64,000 nt of DNA. It comes from Liminaster sp964567855 (lineage in GTDB: Bacteria > Bacteroidota > Bacteroidia > Bacteroidales > UBA3663). Each line of letters opens with the position of its first letter. Position 1 is the stretch's first letter. Position numbers and translations under genes: made by a program. The notes beneath the pieces were generated by a model that worked only from the letters and a program-made list of their open reading frames with translations, was not told where the DNA came from and made no database searches. Shown one piece after another: positions 36,843 to 46,554 of the stretch. Where the stretch lies: contig CAZMOE010000004.1 of the NCBI GenBank assembly GCA_964567855.1, positions 1 through 64,000 of the forward strand, written 5' to 3'.

Positions 36843-36906
36843 ATCAGTATTTCTTTAATCATAATCTACTTTTGTCTTCATTTAACGCATGGACAAACAC
36901 TCCAGA

Positions 36907-38916
36907 CTACCGGCGGGCGGCCCCAGTGCGCCCGGAAGAGGCCCGGGATTTAAGTCCGCGCTCGGCATAATACTCGGCATTGCGGCTCTTCTTCTCTTCC
37001 TTCTGTTTCGGCTTGTTGATCTTCACCTCTTCAGGTTTCTGACGGATAAGATCGGAAGAAGAGGGTGTCCAGTCCTGACTTAATTGCCAGTTAGCACGCA
37101 ATTGAAGCTTTCCATTGAAATAATAAACCATTTCAGGTTGCTGATGTTCGGCCAAATTGCCGGTATCAAAGCGTCCGTTACCGTTGGTGTCGACCACCAG
37201 ACGGACGAAATAGTTACCCGGCACGACATGTACGAACTTTGCCTTGCCGTTGATAACGGGTGCCTGCTGCACGGGCTTGTCCCTATCGTTGAGAAGCTGT
37301 ACGAAGGCCGGGGCATTGATACCGTAGATATTGAAAAGCAAATGAGCATAATCTTCGGGCGTACGCTCCTGAAAGTCCATAGCTGCCGAAGCGATGGGGG
37401 CTCCCGCAATATCATGCATAGCAGCGGAATCGATCCGCAGACGGTAATTCCCACCCGGGGAATAATACGGTAGTGCCTGTACGATGTAACGCCGTACATT
37501 GACCGTATCCTGAATCCACCGGTAGGGAACCGGCTGCCAAAGGGAATCGACCCGTTGCTCCAGATAAATGCCTGCCGTATCGAACGAAGCCAAAGGCGCA
37601 GAGACTTCGAATACCGGCTTCTTGCCGATGTCGAGCACCCGCCCCATTAGAGCCTTGACGGTCATAAAGCGAACGGAAGAGGCAGTGTCTGCCGCAGCCT
37701 GCTTGGAACGGGAAGCATTCTTTTTGGAAATTTTATCTTTCAACCCGCTGAAAAGACCGCCTCCCCCTTCCGAGACTTTCCGCACGGCAGGCTTAAGGAA
37801 CGTCAGTGTGTCGGTTCTGGGGACATTGCGGCGGAGCGTATCCGTATAATAATAGGTAACGGCCGCCCGCAAGGTATCGCGACGGTAAAGAAGGGAATCG
37901 GCAAGCCAGAATGTCAGTGTGTCCAGACCGGCAGAGGCCTCTATGACCACCCTGTCGTCGGCAAGCGAGGTAGTATCACCCAAAATGCGAAGCTCCGGCA
38001 AGGCGGGCATAGGTCCGGAAAAGCGGAAGGTCAACCGGGTGGAATCGGGACGGGCATAGTCATCCATATACAGGCTGACTTTTTTCTCATTAAAAAGCCG
38101 CAGCACCAGATCGGCCGGCCCATAATCGATGTGTCCGTGTACCCGGATCGTATCGATGGTTACGGAATCGGCCCACACGGTGTCATGCACCATGCGATTC
38201 TCGATAGTAGGGATGACGAGGCTGTCAAGAAAAGCGATGTCTTCCGTAAAAAGATCGTAATGGTAGTTGGTATTGCCGTCTTTGAGAGCATAAACCGCGT
38301 AACGTCCGGGTGCTACACCAGCGATGCGAAACTCGCCGTAAGCGTTGGTCTTGGAGGCACGAAGCATCGGACGGGAAAGAAATGCGGAATCCCCCACTGC
38401 CACCGAATCCGGATAAATGCCGACGTAAGCACCGGTCACCGGCTCCAGATCCTCGGCATTAAGCAGAATACCGCCGATGACCAAGGAATCGATATGATCG
38501 CCCGTCGAGAACGTCAGGGCGAAATGCTCCAGAACGTTTCCCTCATTGTTGTCGACCACGGCATCGCCAAGATCGATCGTATAAGTGGTATTGGGAATCA
38601 GGGTATCCTGCAGCTCGATCGTTACCGTCTTGGCATTGCTCAATATCACCGGCGCTTTCTGCTGAGGCGGCGATACGGTGAGTTTCTCCATGACGTTGGA
38701 GAGCTTTATATTTTCATTGAAATGGATCGTCATCTTACGATCCGACACATTCGTTGCGCCTTCATCAGGTTTGCTCGAACGTCGATAGGGCGGCGTTTCG
38801 TCATAAAGACCTCCACCCGGCGTACCCATGCTGGCACACCCGACAGCACCCGCCACCAAGGCAATAGCCATCGCTGACAAAATCAAGCGATTATAAAAAA
38901 GTAAACCGCGAAACAT
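36907..38916 (-). CDS. Ig-like domain lipoprotein
   Basis: The 669-residue product has a lipoprotein signal with lipobox VAGAVGC (Cys about 28), an SbsA-type Ig-like domain (about 45-150; MTIHFNENIKLSNV, LIPNTTYTIDLGDAVVDNNE), further beta-sandwich regions including a SUSD/carboxypeptidase-regulatory-like segment (KTNAYGEFRIAGVAPGRYAV), and a basic C-terminal tail (KPKQKEEKKSRN). Such proteins are common large outer-membrane lipoproteins in Bacteroidota; function unknown. First gene of the pair with DUF3108. The candidate -7 element TATCTTCG (38921-38928) ends 4 nt before the ATG. Divergent from secDF. Confidence 0.82.
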   Translation of the reverse strand: MFRGLLFYNRLILSAMAIALVAGAVGCASMGTPGGGLYDETPPYRRSSKPDEGATNVSDRKMTIHFNENIKLSNVMEKLTVSPPQQKAPVILSNAKTVTIELQDTLIPNTTYTIDLGDAVVDNNEGNVLEHFALTFSTGDHIDSLVIGGILLNAEDLEPVTGAYVGIYPDSVAVGDSAFLSRPMLRASKTNAYGEFRIAGVAPGRYAVYALKDGNTNYHYDLFTEDIAFLDSLVIPTIENRMVHDTVWADSVTIDTIRVHGHIDYGPADLVLRLFNEKKVSLYMDDYARPDSTRLTFRFSGPMPALPELRILGDTTSLADDRVVIEASAGLDTLTFWLADSLLYRRDTLRAAVTYYYTDTLRRNVPRTDTLTFLKPAVRKVSEGGGGLFSGLKDKISKKNASRSKQAAADTASSVRFMTVKALMGRVLDIGKKPVFEVSAPLASFDTAGIYLEQRVDSLWQPVPYRWIQDTVNVRRYIVQALPYYSPGGNYRLRIDSAAMHDIAGAPIASAAMDFQERTPEDYAHLLFNIYGINAPAFVQLLNDRDKPVQQAPVINGKAKFVHVVPGNYFVRLVVDTNGNGRFDTGNLAEHQQPEMVYYFNGKLQLRANWQLSQDWTPSSSDLIRQKPEEVKINKPKQKEEKKSRNAEYYAERGLKSRASSGRTGAARR

Positions 38917-39012
38917 GGCGCGAAGATAAGAAAAAAGGCGCCAGTATAGCAGAAAATCACCCCTAAAAATATAAAAATGAACAGAAATGATGAGATTTAT
39001 TGAAAAATATGC

Positions 39013-39020
39013 TACCTTTG
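39013..39020 (+). promoter_or_regulatory. -7 element of secDF
   Basis: TACCTTTG, 53 nt before the secDF ATG. The -33 element is weak. Confidence 0.6.
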
Positions 39021-39073
39021 CGCTTCGATTAAAGTGTAAAATCAAATTTAATATAAAAATTCACTAAAACATC

Positions 39074-42000
39074 ATGCAAAACAAAGGATTTGTCACTGTA
39101 TTTGCGACATTGCTGGCATTGGTTTGCGCGTTCTACATCTCGTTCTCGTTCGTTACGAACCATCACGAGAAGAAAGCCGAAGAATATGCTCTGCAAACCG
39201 GCAAAACAGCGAAGTACTATTTGGATTCCATCTCCACCGAGAAGGTTTGGTTCGGTTACACCTACAAGCAGGCGCAGGAAATGCAGATCGGTCTCGGTCT
39301 TGACCTGAAAGGTGGTATGAACGTCATTCTTGAGATTTCAGTCGCCGACGTATTGAAAGCTCTTGCCGCAGAAAATGCCGGCAACCCCACATTTACAGCA
39401 GCCTTGAAGGCCACCCAGGACGCTCAGATCGCCAGTGGTGCCGATTTTATGGATCTCTTTGCCAAAAAATACAAAGAAATCGATCCCACTGCCAATCTCG
39501 CAGATGTTTTCAGCACATATCAGCTGAAAGAAAAGATCAAAAAGAACACTCCCGATGCCGAAGTACTGTCTATCCTGAAAAAGGAGATGAACGACGCGCT
39601 CAGCAATTCATTCCAGGTACTCCGCAACCGTATCGACCGTTTCGGTGTGATCGCCCCTAACATCCAGCGTCTGGAGCAGGCCGGCCGTATTCTCGTCGAA
39701 TTGCCAGGTATCAAAGACCCCGAACGTGTGAAGAAACTCTTGCAGGGTTCTGCTAACCTCGAATTCTGGGAAACCTATAACTTGAACGAAATCTCTGCCG
39801 ATCTCATCAAGGCCAACAGCATCCTGGCTAATCTGAACAAGGCTCAGAACGAAACAGCTGCCGACGCAGAGGCCACGGAAAACAACCAGACCGCTGCTGC
39901 CGACACGGAAAACAGCGGAGAGGTAAGCCCGGCCGACTCTTTGGCAGCCCTTGCTGAGGCTCAGGCCAAGGCTGAAGCTGAGATGCGCGCCAACAACCCG
40001 CTCTTTACAAAACTGATTCCTTACTTCAACGAGAACGGTCAGGCTGTAGAAGGTCCCGTTGTCGGCTATGCGCTCTCCAGCGACACGGCTGCCATCAACG
40101 CCATGCTTGCACAGAAGCAGGTGCGCGACCTCTTCCCCCGCAAGTTGAAATTCGCATGGTCTGTAAAGTCCATGGACGACAAAGACCTCTACTATCAGCT
40201 CTATGCTCTCAAAGCTCATGACAACGCCGGTCACCCGAGCCTTCCGGATGCCTCTAAAGGCGGCGACATCGTCGTAGACGCCAACGCAGGCTTCCAGCAG
40301 TTCACCAATGAATTTGAAGTAAGCATGGAAATGACCCCCGAGGCCGGTACCATCTGGGCTAAAATCACCAAAGACAATATCGGCAAGTGTATCGCCATCG
40401 TTTTGGACGGTGTCGTTTATTCGGCACCCCGTGTCAACGGCGAGATTTCCGGCGGACGTTCCTCTATCACCGGCCACTTCGATTCTGAAGAGGCCAACGA
40501 CTTGGCCAACGTGCTCAAATCCGGTAAAATGGCCGCTCCGGTCAATATCGTCAGCGAAGACGTGGTCGGTCCTACCCTCGGTCAGGAAGCTATCGATGCC
40601 AGCGTGCGGTCATTCATCATCGCACTTGTGCTCCTCTTTATTTATATGGTGGCATTCTACGGAATGAAGGCCGGTCTGGTTGCCGACGTCTGCCTGATTG
40701 TAAATGCATTCTTCACAGTCGGTATCCTCTCCTCATTCAATGCCGTACTGACCCTCTCCGGTATCGCCGGTCTTGTGCTTGCAATGGGTATTGCGGTCGA
40801 TGCCAACGTACTCATCTATGAGCGTGCCAAAGAAGAACTGGTAGCAGGCCGTTCTCTCCGTTCTGCAGTAAGCGCTGCCTATAGCAATGCTTTCTCTGCG
40901 ATTTTCGATGCCAACTTGACGTCATTGATCACCGGTATCATTCTCTATGTATTCGGTACAGGCCCGATCCAAGGTTTTGCCGTTACATTCATTATCGGTA
41001 TCATTACCTCATTCATCACCGCCGTATTCTTGAGCCGCATCTACTTGGAAACCGCACTGGAAAAAGGATGGATCAAAACTCTTACCTTTACCGGCTTTGC
41101 TACGAACTGGCTCAAAACTCCCAGCATCGACTTCGTTAAACGCGGTAAAACCAGCCGTTACGTTTATGCTGTCATCGCAGCCGTATGCGTAGTTCTTCTG
41201 TTCTTCCCCGGTATGCGCAAAGGCATTGACTTCACCGGCGGCCGCAACTATGTAGTTCAGTTTGTCGACATTGAAAAAGTACAGACTGAAAACCTGACGC
41301 AGGCACTCCAGAATAAATTCGGTGAAGCTACCGTCAGCGTCATCACCATCAATGCTGCCAATGAGAACGAAGTCCGTATCTCTACCAACTACGCACTCAA
41401 CTCTACCAGCGCAGAAGATGACGAAAACATCAAGAAGATGATTTACGACGCAGCTGTTGAATGCGGCAATATCCCTGCCGGTGTCAGCTTCGACGACTTC
41501 AACACAGAAACCTATATTCTGAGCACACAGAAAGTAGGTCCTTCCATTGCTGAAGATATTACTATCGGCGCTATTTGGGCTATCGTCATCTCCTTGATTG
41601 CCATTGCCCTCTACATCCTGTTGCGCTTCCGTAACATCGCATTCTCTATCGGCGCCGTTCTCGGTCTGGCCGCCAATACCCTCTTCATCCTCGGCGCTTA
41701 CGCCTGCTTGTGGGTAATGATGCCGTTCTCCATGGAAATCGACCAGGCTTTCATCGCTGCGATCCTGACCATTATCGGATATTCTATCAACGATATCGTG
41801 GTAGTCTTCGACCGTATCCGCGAAGTACGCGGACTCTATCCGAACAAGAGTCTTTACGATGTCATTAACGAGGCCCTCAATGCCACGATGATTCGTACCA
41901 TCAACACATCAGCCTCAACATTCCTTGTTTTGCTGGTAATCTTCTGCTTGGGCGGTACTTCTATCCAGAGTTTCATCTTTGCAATGATCCTCGGTGTTGT

Positions 42001-42088
42001 CATCGATCCGCTCACGACGATTTTCCTGGCCGTTCCGACCGCTTACACTTTCATGACCAAGAAAGATAAAAAGAAAATCAAAGCATGA
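39074..42088 (+). CDS. secDF: Protein translocase SecDF fusion
   Basis: The 1004-residue product fuses SecD and SecF in one chain, usual in Bacteroidota. The SecD half has one N-terminal helix, the GLGLDLKGGMNVILEI motif, a periplasmic P1 region with a low-complexity Ala/Glu-rich insert (about 255-310), and five further helices containing GLVLAMGIAVDANVLIYERA. The SecF half begins about residue 680 with KGIDFTGGRNYVVQF and has SINDIVVVFDRIREV. It uses the proton gradient to pull secreted proteins through SecYEG from the periplasmic side. Monocistronic, with a long terminator hairpin at 42145-42193. Confidence 0.95.
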   Translation: MQNKGFVTVFATLLALVCAFYISFSFVTNHHEKKAEEYALQTGKTAKYYLDSISTEKVWFGYTYKQAQEMQIGLGLDLKGGMNVILEISVADVLKALAAENAGNPTFTAALKATQDAQIASGADFMDLFAKKYKEIDPTANLADVFSTYQLKEKIKKNTPDAEVLSILKKEMNDALSNSFQVLRNRIDRFGVIAPNIQRLEQAGRILVELPGIKDPERVKKLLQGSANLEFWETYNLNEISADLIKANSILANLNKAQNETAADAEATENNQTAAADTENSGEVSPADSLAALAEAQAKAEAEMRANNPLFTKLIPYFNENGQAVEGPVVGYALSSDTAAINAMLAQKQVRDLFPRKLKFAWSVKSMDDKDLYYQLYALKAHDNAGHPSLPDASKGGDIVVDANAGFQQFTNEFEVSMEMTPEAGTIWAKITKDNIGKCIAIVLDGVVYSAPRVNGEISGGRSSITGHFDSEEANDLANVLKSGKMAAPVNIVSEDVVGPTLGQEAIDASVRSFIIALVLLFIYMVAFYGMKAGLVADVCLIVNAFFTVGILSSFNAVLTLSGIAGLVLAMGIAVDANVLIYERAKEELVAGRSLRSAVSAAYSNAFSAIFDANLTSLITGIILYVFGTGPIQGFAVTFIIGIITSFITAVFLSRIYLETALEKGWIKTLTFTGFATNWLKTPSIDFVKRGKTSRYVYAVIAAVCVVLLFFPGMRKGIDFTGGRNYVVQFVDIEKVQTENLTQALQNKFGEATVSVITINAANENEVRISTNYALNSTSAEDDENIKKMIYDAAVECGNIPAGVSFDDFNTETYILSTQKVGPSIAEDITIGAIWAIVISLIAIALYILLRFRNIAFSIGAVLGLAANTLFILGAYACLWVMMPFSMEIDQAFIAAILTIIGYSINDIVVVFDRIREVRGLYPNKSLYDVINEALNATMIRTINTSASTFLVLLVIFCLGGTSIQSFIFAMILGVVIDPLTTIFLAVPTAYTFMTKKDKKKIKA

Positions 42089-42144
42089 AATACCGTTTCC
42101 CTACAAGGAAACAAAAACAATTGAAAACACCTGATGAGGGAAAT

Positions 42145-42193
42145 AACAAACACAAACCTCTTGCCGATTTTCGGCAAGAGGTTTGTGTTTGTT
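42145..42193 (+). terminator. Long hairpin after secDF
   Basis: A perfect 23-bp inverted repeat (42145-42167, 42171-42193) with loop TTT. The stem is exceptionally stable, though no separate T run follows. Confidence 0.75.
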
Positions 42194-42373
42194 CAGCAAA
42201 TATATCCCACTTCACCCCAAGACATCATCTCCAACCTTAAGCCCGTTAAGGAATCAGAAAGACAGAAGCCCATTGGTTAGAAATAAGAATCTGCCGAAAT
42301 CATACGACCGTGAAGCCTTCAGCTCCAAAACCAGCCTGCGGATAAATCATAGTAGTCCAAGGCCACGGCCGGC

Positions 42374-42475
42374 TTACGGCATAGAACAGACAATCACTTC
42401 GACCTCAGAATCCAAAATATTTCCGAACTTAACCGTCAATACGGACTTATTGAACGTATATTGCCTTGATTCCAT
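42374..42475 (-). pseudogene. Possible macro-domain fragment
   Basis: A 33-codon frame with SVLTVKFGNILDSEVEVIVC resembles the first strand-helix of ADP-ribose-binding macro domains (LTxxxGDIxxxxxDVIV). It stops abruptly and nothing macro-like continues in other frames for more than a few residues. It may be an incidental match. It lies 17 nt downstream of the HU-like gene on the same strand. Confidence 0.25.
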
Positions 42476-42491
42476 ACTCTCAATCATACTT

Positions 42492-43097
42492 TTATCTGCG
42501 TATTATCTCATATCTTGTCGCTCTATTATAGCCCACTCTTCTCAGAAAACCCGATTCCTCAAGTTCTTTCAGACGGGAATATGCTGTGGTCCGTTTCAGG
42601 TTGCAGAGTTTCTCAAACCGGGAACGGGTAATCCAATCATGAGTTTTAAAATATTCCGATAATATATCTTGCAACCGGACAGAGGAGATTGCGAGAGGGA
42701 GCGCACTATCAGGCAGCCGGCGAAAATCCGGAATACCGATGGAATCCATCAAAGCCTTATGAGGTTGAAAGCTGACACCACGAATCTTCACCAGACGGTT
42801 CCGGTGTGGGGTCCCAGAAGTGACCCTAACATCTGTACCGACTGACAGTCTAAAAGCCCCAAACTCTACGAGGTCGACAGTCTTTCCTTCGCGAAGAAAT
42901 CCGGCAACGACATCCGCAATGTCACTCATGACACTTTTCACCGTGCCTCTCGTATGTGAACCGTATTCTGCAACCTTCTCGCAAAGAGCCTGAAAATCTA
43001 CATTTCCATTGTCTGTTATACGCGGATAAAGCTGAGGATTGCCGCCTTCATCGCCGTTCTGTCCCGGCAATATCTGCCATTCTATGTTTATTGCCAT
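42492..43097 (-). CDS. HU-family DNA-binding protein with C-terminal winged helix
   Basis: The 201-residue product starts MAINIEWQILPGQN, has an HU/IHF-like domain of the Bacteroidales HU-HIG type (about 20-125; VDLVEFGAFRLSVGTDVRVT is the beta-arm region), and then a winged-helix segment (about 150-198; ITRSRFEKLCNLKRTTAYSRLKEL). HU-HIG proteins are about 150 residues, so the C-terminal domain is an addition. It probably binds DNA as a dimer and may regulate itself: two copies of ACCGTTC-N10-GAACGGT lie 41 and 107 bp upstream of its start. Confidence 0.8.
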   Translation of the reverse strand: MAINIEWQILPGQNGDEGGNPQLYPRITDNGNVDFQALCEKVAEYGSHTRGTVKSVMSDIADVVAGFLREGKTVDLVEFGAFRLSVGTDVRVTSGTPHRNRLVKIRGVSFQPHKALMDSIGIPDFRRLPDSALPLAISSVRLQDILSEYFKTHDWITRSRFEKLCNLKRTTAYSRLKELEESGFLRRVGYNRATRYEIIRR

Positions 43098-43137
43098 AAT
43101 AATCCATTTTCTAAATTCATCCTATCTTTGTATATTC

Positions 43138-43227
43138 ACCGTTCCAAAGCCGCTGAACGGTCGTTGAAACTATGTTCATTTGCCATTGAACTTATCTTCG
43201 GGAACCGTTCAGCGGTCGCTGAACGGT
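43138..43227. promoter_or_regulatory. Two copies of inverted repeat ACCGTTC-N10-GAACGGT
   Basis: First copy 43138-43161, second 43204-43227, centres 66 bp apart. The second is more symmetric, with 11-bp arms (ACCGTTCAGCG/CGCTGAACGGT) and a 2-base centre; its right arm is exactly repeated in the first copy at 43151-43161. They lie upstream of the HU-like gene and look like operator sites. A plus-strand TATCTTTG (43123-43130) borders the first copy. Confidence 0.65.
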
Positions 43228-43338
43228 AATACCAGAAGAATATAACCTAAATCGAACATTCCAGACTCCAATCTTTCAATAGCTTTATAATGCATGTACA
43301 GCACCCTCTGCCATACAGCTTGCTGTTTTTGAAAATTG

Positions 43339-43372
43339 TCGGCCATGGATACCATACCCATTCATGGCCGAC
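43339..43372 (-). terminator. Hairpin after the pectate lyase gene
   Basis: 10-bp stem GTCGGCCATG/CATGGCCGAC (43339-43348, 43363-43372) with a 14-nt loop. On the minus strand it lies about 30 nt after the stop codon and is followed by AATTTTC. Confidence 0.55.
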
Positions 43373-43404
43373 GACTTCCGATGTTTTATTATATCCGACT
43401 CAAG

Positions 43405-46400
43405 TTATTTTGTATAAGAAACCGCTTTTTGAGTCTTGACACTTCCATCCTCATAAATATATGTCTTGACATATATGCCTTGTTGCGGTAAACCATTTAT
43501 CTCCACGCCTTGCAGATTATAGTATCGGATGGCAATAGGGCGTCCTTGTTGTTTTCCATCAGCAATCTCTTCTATACCTGTCATTATGTCAAGTTCTTCT
43601 ATAATCCAACGCAGACGGGCGCGATCTGCCGGATATGCGAATGACACCGTACCGCCTTTGCCGTCTGCATCGATCGTTCCGACATTCAGGCATCGATTAT
43701 TTGTCGCAGATGTCTGCATGTAGAACGCATGCTTACCATTATCTTCTTTCGCATAATAAGGATATATTATGGCTGGTGTCTTTGACAGAACATTGGCAAT
43801 CTGCATATATGTACCTGTTTTCTCATTGCGTATATACACTTCGCCTTCCGTTTCTCCGGGGGCAATTGTCCATTGTGCCTCTTTCATTTCACTTACAGCA
43901 TCGCTATTTCCGTTGTCAATGTCGGCATCCTTAAGGCCAATACGCATGGCAAGGGAGTCGCGTTCCCCGTCGGCACTCTTTAATGCCACAAGATAGCGGC
44001 GTTCTGTAGATGCATCGGCATTCGTAGCGCTGGCATTCGACATAGTTCCGTAGCTATAGATATTGTGCAGCTTCTGAGTGTCGTATCCGGCCAACGTCAT
44101 AATCCGCGTCTCCTTGAAATCGGACAATGTTTTGGCCAACACTGTTGTCACGGAGTCTACATCAGTCTGTACGGTTATATCTATGTTGACACCATCGAGG
44201 AAATTCTGGGCTTTGTTTATCGTTTCCGTCAGTTTTTCATAGGCAACAAGCGGATATCCAAGTGTTACCTGGCCGATTTGCGCCGATGCCGCGGTTTTCC
44301 TTGCCTCGCTGATAGTATTGCGCAGTTTGGTGAGATAGAGCGTTACAATGCTTCTGTCTATGGCAACGAATGTGTAAACCATATCGGCACGCATAATGGT
44401 ACCATTGCTCCATATCCATTCGTCAGCAAAATTCTTCGGACGCAACTGAAAATCCTTGTGCTGCGGTGTATTGATTCTGAACATTGCCAGCTTCTCTTGC
44501 GTGCCAGATTGTGCTGCCACTTCATCCCCTGCATATACGATACGCAGACCTTTTGCATTTTCAGTGGCTATCACACGACCGGAACCATTGAGGGTATCAA
44601 CATGCGAGATGTACATTCCGGTGGATTTGTTCTTGATAAGTACGCATGAATTATCCTCCGGATCTGTGGTTATCTCCCAAAGCAAAGAGGGGTCATCCCA
44701 GTTGAAACTCTCGGTAGAACCGAGGTATCCATTGTCATTGAAGGTCAGATATTTGGGATTGCCTGCATAAGTCGTGCCGGAATTGTAAGCCTTTGTTCCA
44801 TAGTTGATGATGCGATATACCTTGCTGTCATCCGGCGTGAACTCTGTCGTGCCGCTGACAATCCCTCCTCCGGCTTTCATTCCGTCGTCATTTACGGATA
44901 CCGTCTCGGAATACAAAGATGATTTTTCGCCTTTGACCGTTTTAAGGCGGAAGTAATAAATCTTTTTCGGTGTAAGGCCGCTTATTGTTGTTGTAATGGC
45001 ATCACCGGAAAGTTCGGCGATCTGTTTATATGTTATACCGTCTTCCGACTGTTCCACAACAATGGCCGTGGCCTCTTCTTCGCTGTTCACCCATGTAAGT
45101 ACGGCAGTGACCTCATCCTGCATGACGGCTTTCACGCTTGTAGGACTCATCAGATAGTCGCTCTTGCGTGCAAGACTATTGATATAGTCTTCGATATTTG
45201 TATATCCGTTGCCGTCGATATCGCCATTGGCATCGTTCTTATTCGGATTCAGTCCGTTTGCGATTTCCCATTCGTCCGGCATACCGTCTCCATCCGTATC
45301 AACCAAGGCTGTGCCTCCGGACAATGTTCCTATACCACCTACATCCTGTTCGTTATCGATGAAACTGCCTTTTTTGCCGAGAGAGGTCAGCTGAGATATG
45401 ATTCTTTGGTCGTGAGAGTCTCTTATGCGTGATGCTCCCGCATGCTCAACCACGCTGTAGTATGCTTCTTCTGCGGATTCAAGATTCATCGGAGCATTAC
45501 AAACCATATTCGGATTGCTCATCGGCGTTGCCCCGTTGTAGTCGGTTATAAGAGTTCCATTAAGTATGCCGTCGCAATTGCCGTCGGTATAGTTACCGGT
45601 GCTGTACAGATGGTCGGTAGCCGTCCAATCGTCGAAGTACTTATTAGAGCTGCCGCTGCTGGGGCCGGTAATGAAATAGTTGTTTATCACATCCTGATAA
45701 TGTTCTGCGGATGAATGTCCTCCTACAATACCATTGCCATAGTTATACACGACATTGTTATAATATTGTATTGCACACTTCATTTTCGGATTGCGGCTCT
45801 TGTTGTTTGCCCAAAGACAATGCGATACGGTCCAGTTCCAACTGCCGTCTGTTATGGCGCCAAAGCGCTGCGGATCGATTCCTTCGCTTATTATGCAGTT
45901 TTGCCATGTAATGTCCGATGCGTTGGCAATGTGCACATTGTCCCACCGTCCCCACGAAATAGAGCAGTGATCGAGAATGACGTTGCTACAGTTGTCCATG
46001 GTCAATGTACATTTGGAGCGGTTCATGTTGATACTGCCGCGCATGCGCAGATACCTTATGACAACATTTGAAGTATTTGACATTATCACGCGACCGCCAT
46101 ACACGGTGATGCCCTCGCCGGGAGCCGTCTGTCCGGCAATAGTAATATTGCTGGAGATGGTCAAATTGGTTTCTGTGATATCGATAACGCCGCCAACATC
46201 GAACACGACAATTCTGTTAGGCTTGCTCACAGCGTCGGCTAAGGAACCGGAGCCGGAAGCATTAAGATTAGTCACATGAACAACGGTGCCACCGCGTCCG
46301 CCAAGCGAATATGCACCGAATCCTTCTGCACCGGGAAACGCGAGCTGCTGTCCGTTCATGGAAATGCCGAAAAGCGCCATAGAGATTAGTAGAGATATGC

Positions 46401-46410
46401 ATCTTTTCAT
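43405..46410 (-). CDS. Secreted pectate lyase (PL1-like) with C-terminal modules
   Basis: The 1001-residue product has a signal peptide (CISLLISMALFGISMNG), then a PL1 parallel beta-helix domain (about 22-400) opening QLAFPGAEGFGAYSLGGRGG and containing ITIAGQTAPGEGI, VIRYLRMRG and LDHCSISWGRWDNVHI. Next are a thrombospondin-3/EF-like calcium site (VDTDGDGMPDEWEIANGLNP, DIDGNGYTNIEDYINS), a fibronectin type III domain (about 420-510), two large beta-rich regions and a type IX-like sorting end (IRYYNLQGVEINGLPQQGIY). It should cleave pectin-like glycans outside the cell. No SusC/SusD pair is adjacent, so it is not in a typical PUL. Confidence 0.88.
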   Translation of the reverse strand: MKRCISLLISMALFGISMNGQQLAFPGAEGFGAYSLGGRGGTVVHVTNLNASGSGSLADAVSKPNRIVVFDVGGVIDITETNLTISSNITIAGQTAPGEGITVYGGRVIMSNTSNVVIRYLRMRGSINMNRSKCTLTMDNCSNVILDHCSISWGRWDNVHIANASDITWQNCIISEGIDPQRFGAITDGSWNWTVSHCLWANNKSRNPKMKCAIQYYNNVVYNYGNGIVGGHSSAEHYQDVINNYFITGPSSGSSNKYFDDWTATDHLYSTGNYTDGNCDGILNGTLITDYNGATPMSNPNMVCNAPMNLESAEEAYYSVVEHAGASRIRDSHDQRIISQLTSLGKKGSFIDNEQDVGGIGTLSGGTALVDTDGDGMPDEWEIANGLNPNKNDANGDIDGNGYTNIEDYINSLARKSDYLMSPTSVKAVMQDEVTAVLTWVNSEEEATAIVVEQSEDGITYKQIAELSGDAITTTISGLTPKKIYYFRLKTVKGEKSSLYSETVSVNDDGMKAGGGIVSGTTEFTPDDSKVYRIINYGTKAYNSGTTYAGNPKYLTFNDNGYLGSTESFNWDDPSLLWEITTDPEDNSCVLIKNKSTGMYISHVDTLNGSGRVIATENAKGLRIVYAGDEVAAQSGTQEKLAMFRINTPQHKDFQLRPKNFADEWIWSNGTIMRADMVYTFVAIDRSIVTLYLTKLRNTISEARKTAASAQIGQVTLGYPLVAYEKLTETINKAQNFLDGVNIDITVQTDVDSVTTVLAKTLSDFKETRIMTLAGYDTQKLHNIYSYGTMSNASATNADASTERRYLVALKSADGERDSLAMRIGLKDADIDNGNSDAVSEMKEAQWTIAPGETEGEVYIRNEKTGTYMQIANVLSKTPAIIYPYYAKEDNGKHAFYMQTSATNNRCLNVGTIDADGKGGTVSFAYPADRARLRWIIEELDIMTGIEEIADGKQQGRPIAIRYYNLQGVEINGLPQQGIYVKTYIYEDGSVKTQKAVSYTK

Positions 46411-46554
46411 AATTCAAAATGATTAATATAGTAAGTAGTCGTAAAAATTAATTTCACGTGAACTCGCCGAATTTCAATTATATGTATGTTTGACGGTTAG
46501 CGAAATTTATTGTACCTTTAAGAGCTAAAACTCAATGTACAAACAATAACCGTT

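Noticed and set aside
36867..36874. Plus-strand -7-like TACTTTTG
   Set aside because: No plus-strand gene follows; it lies between two minus-strand genes and is likely chance.
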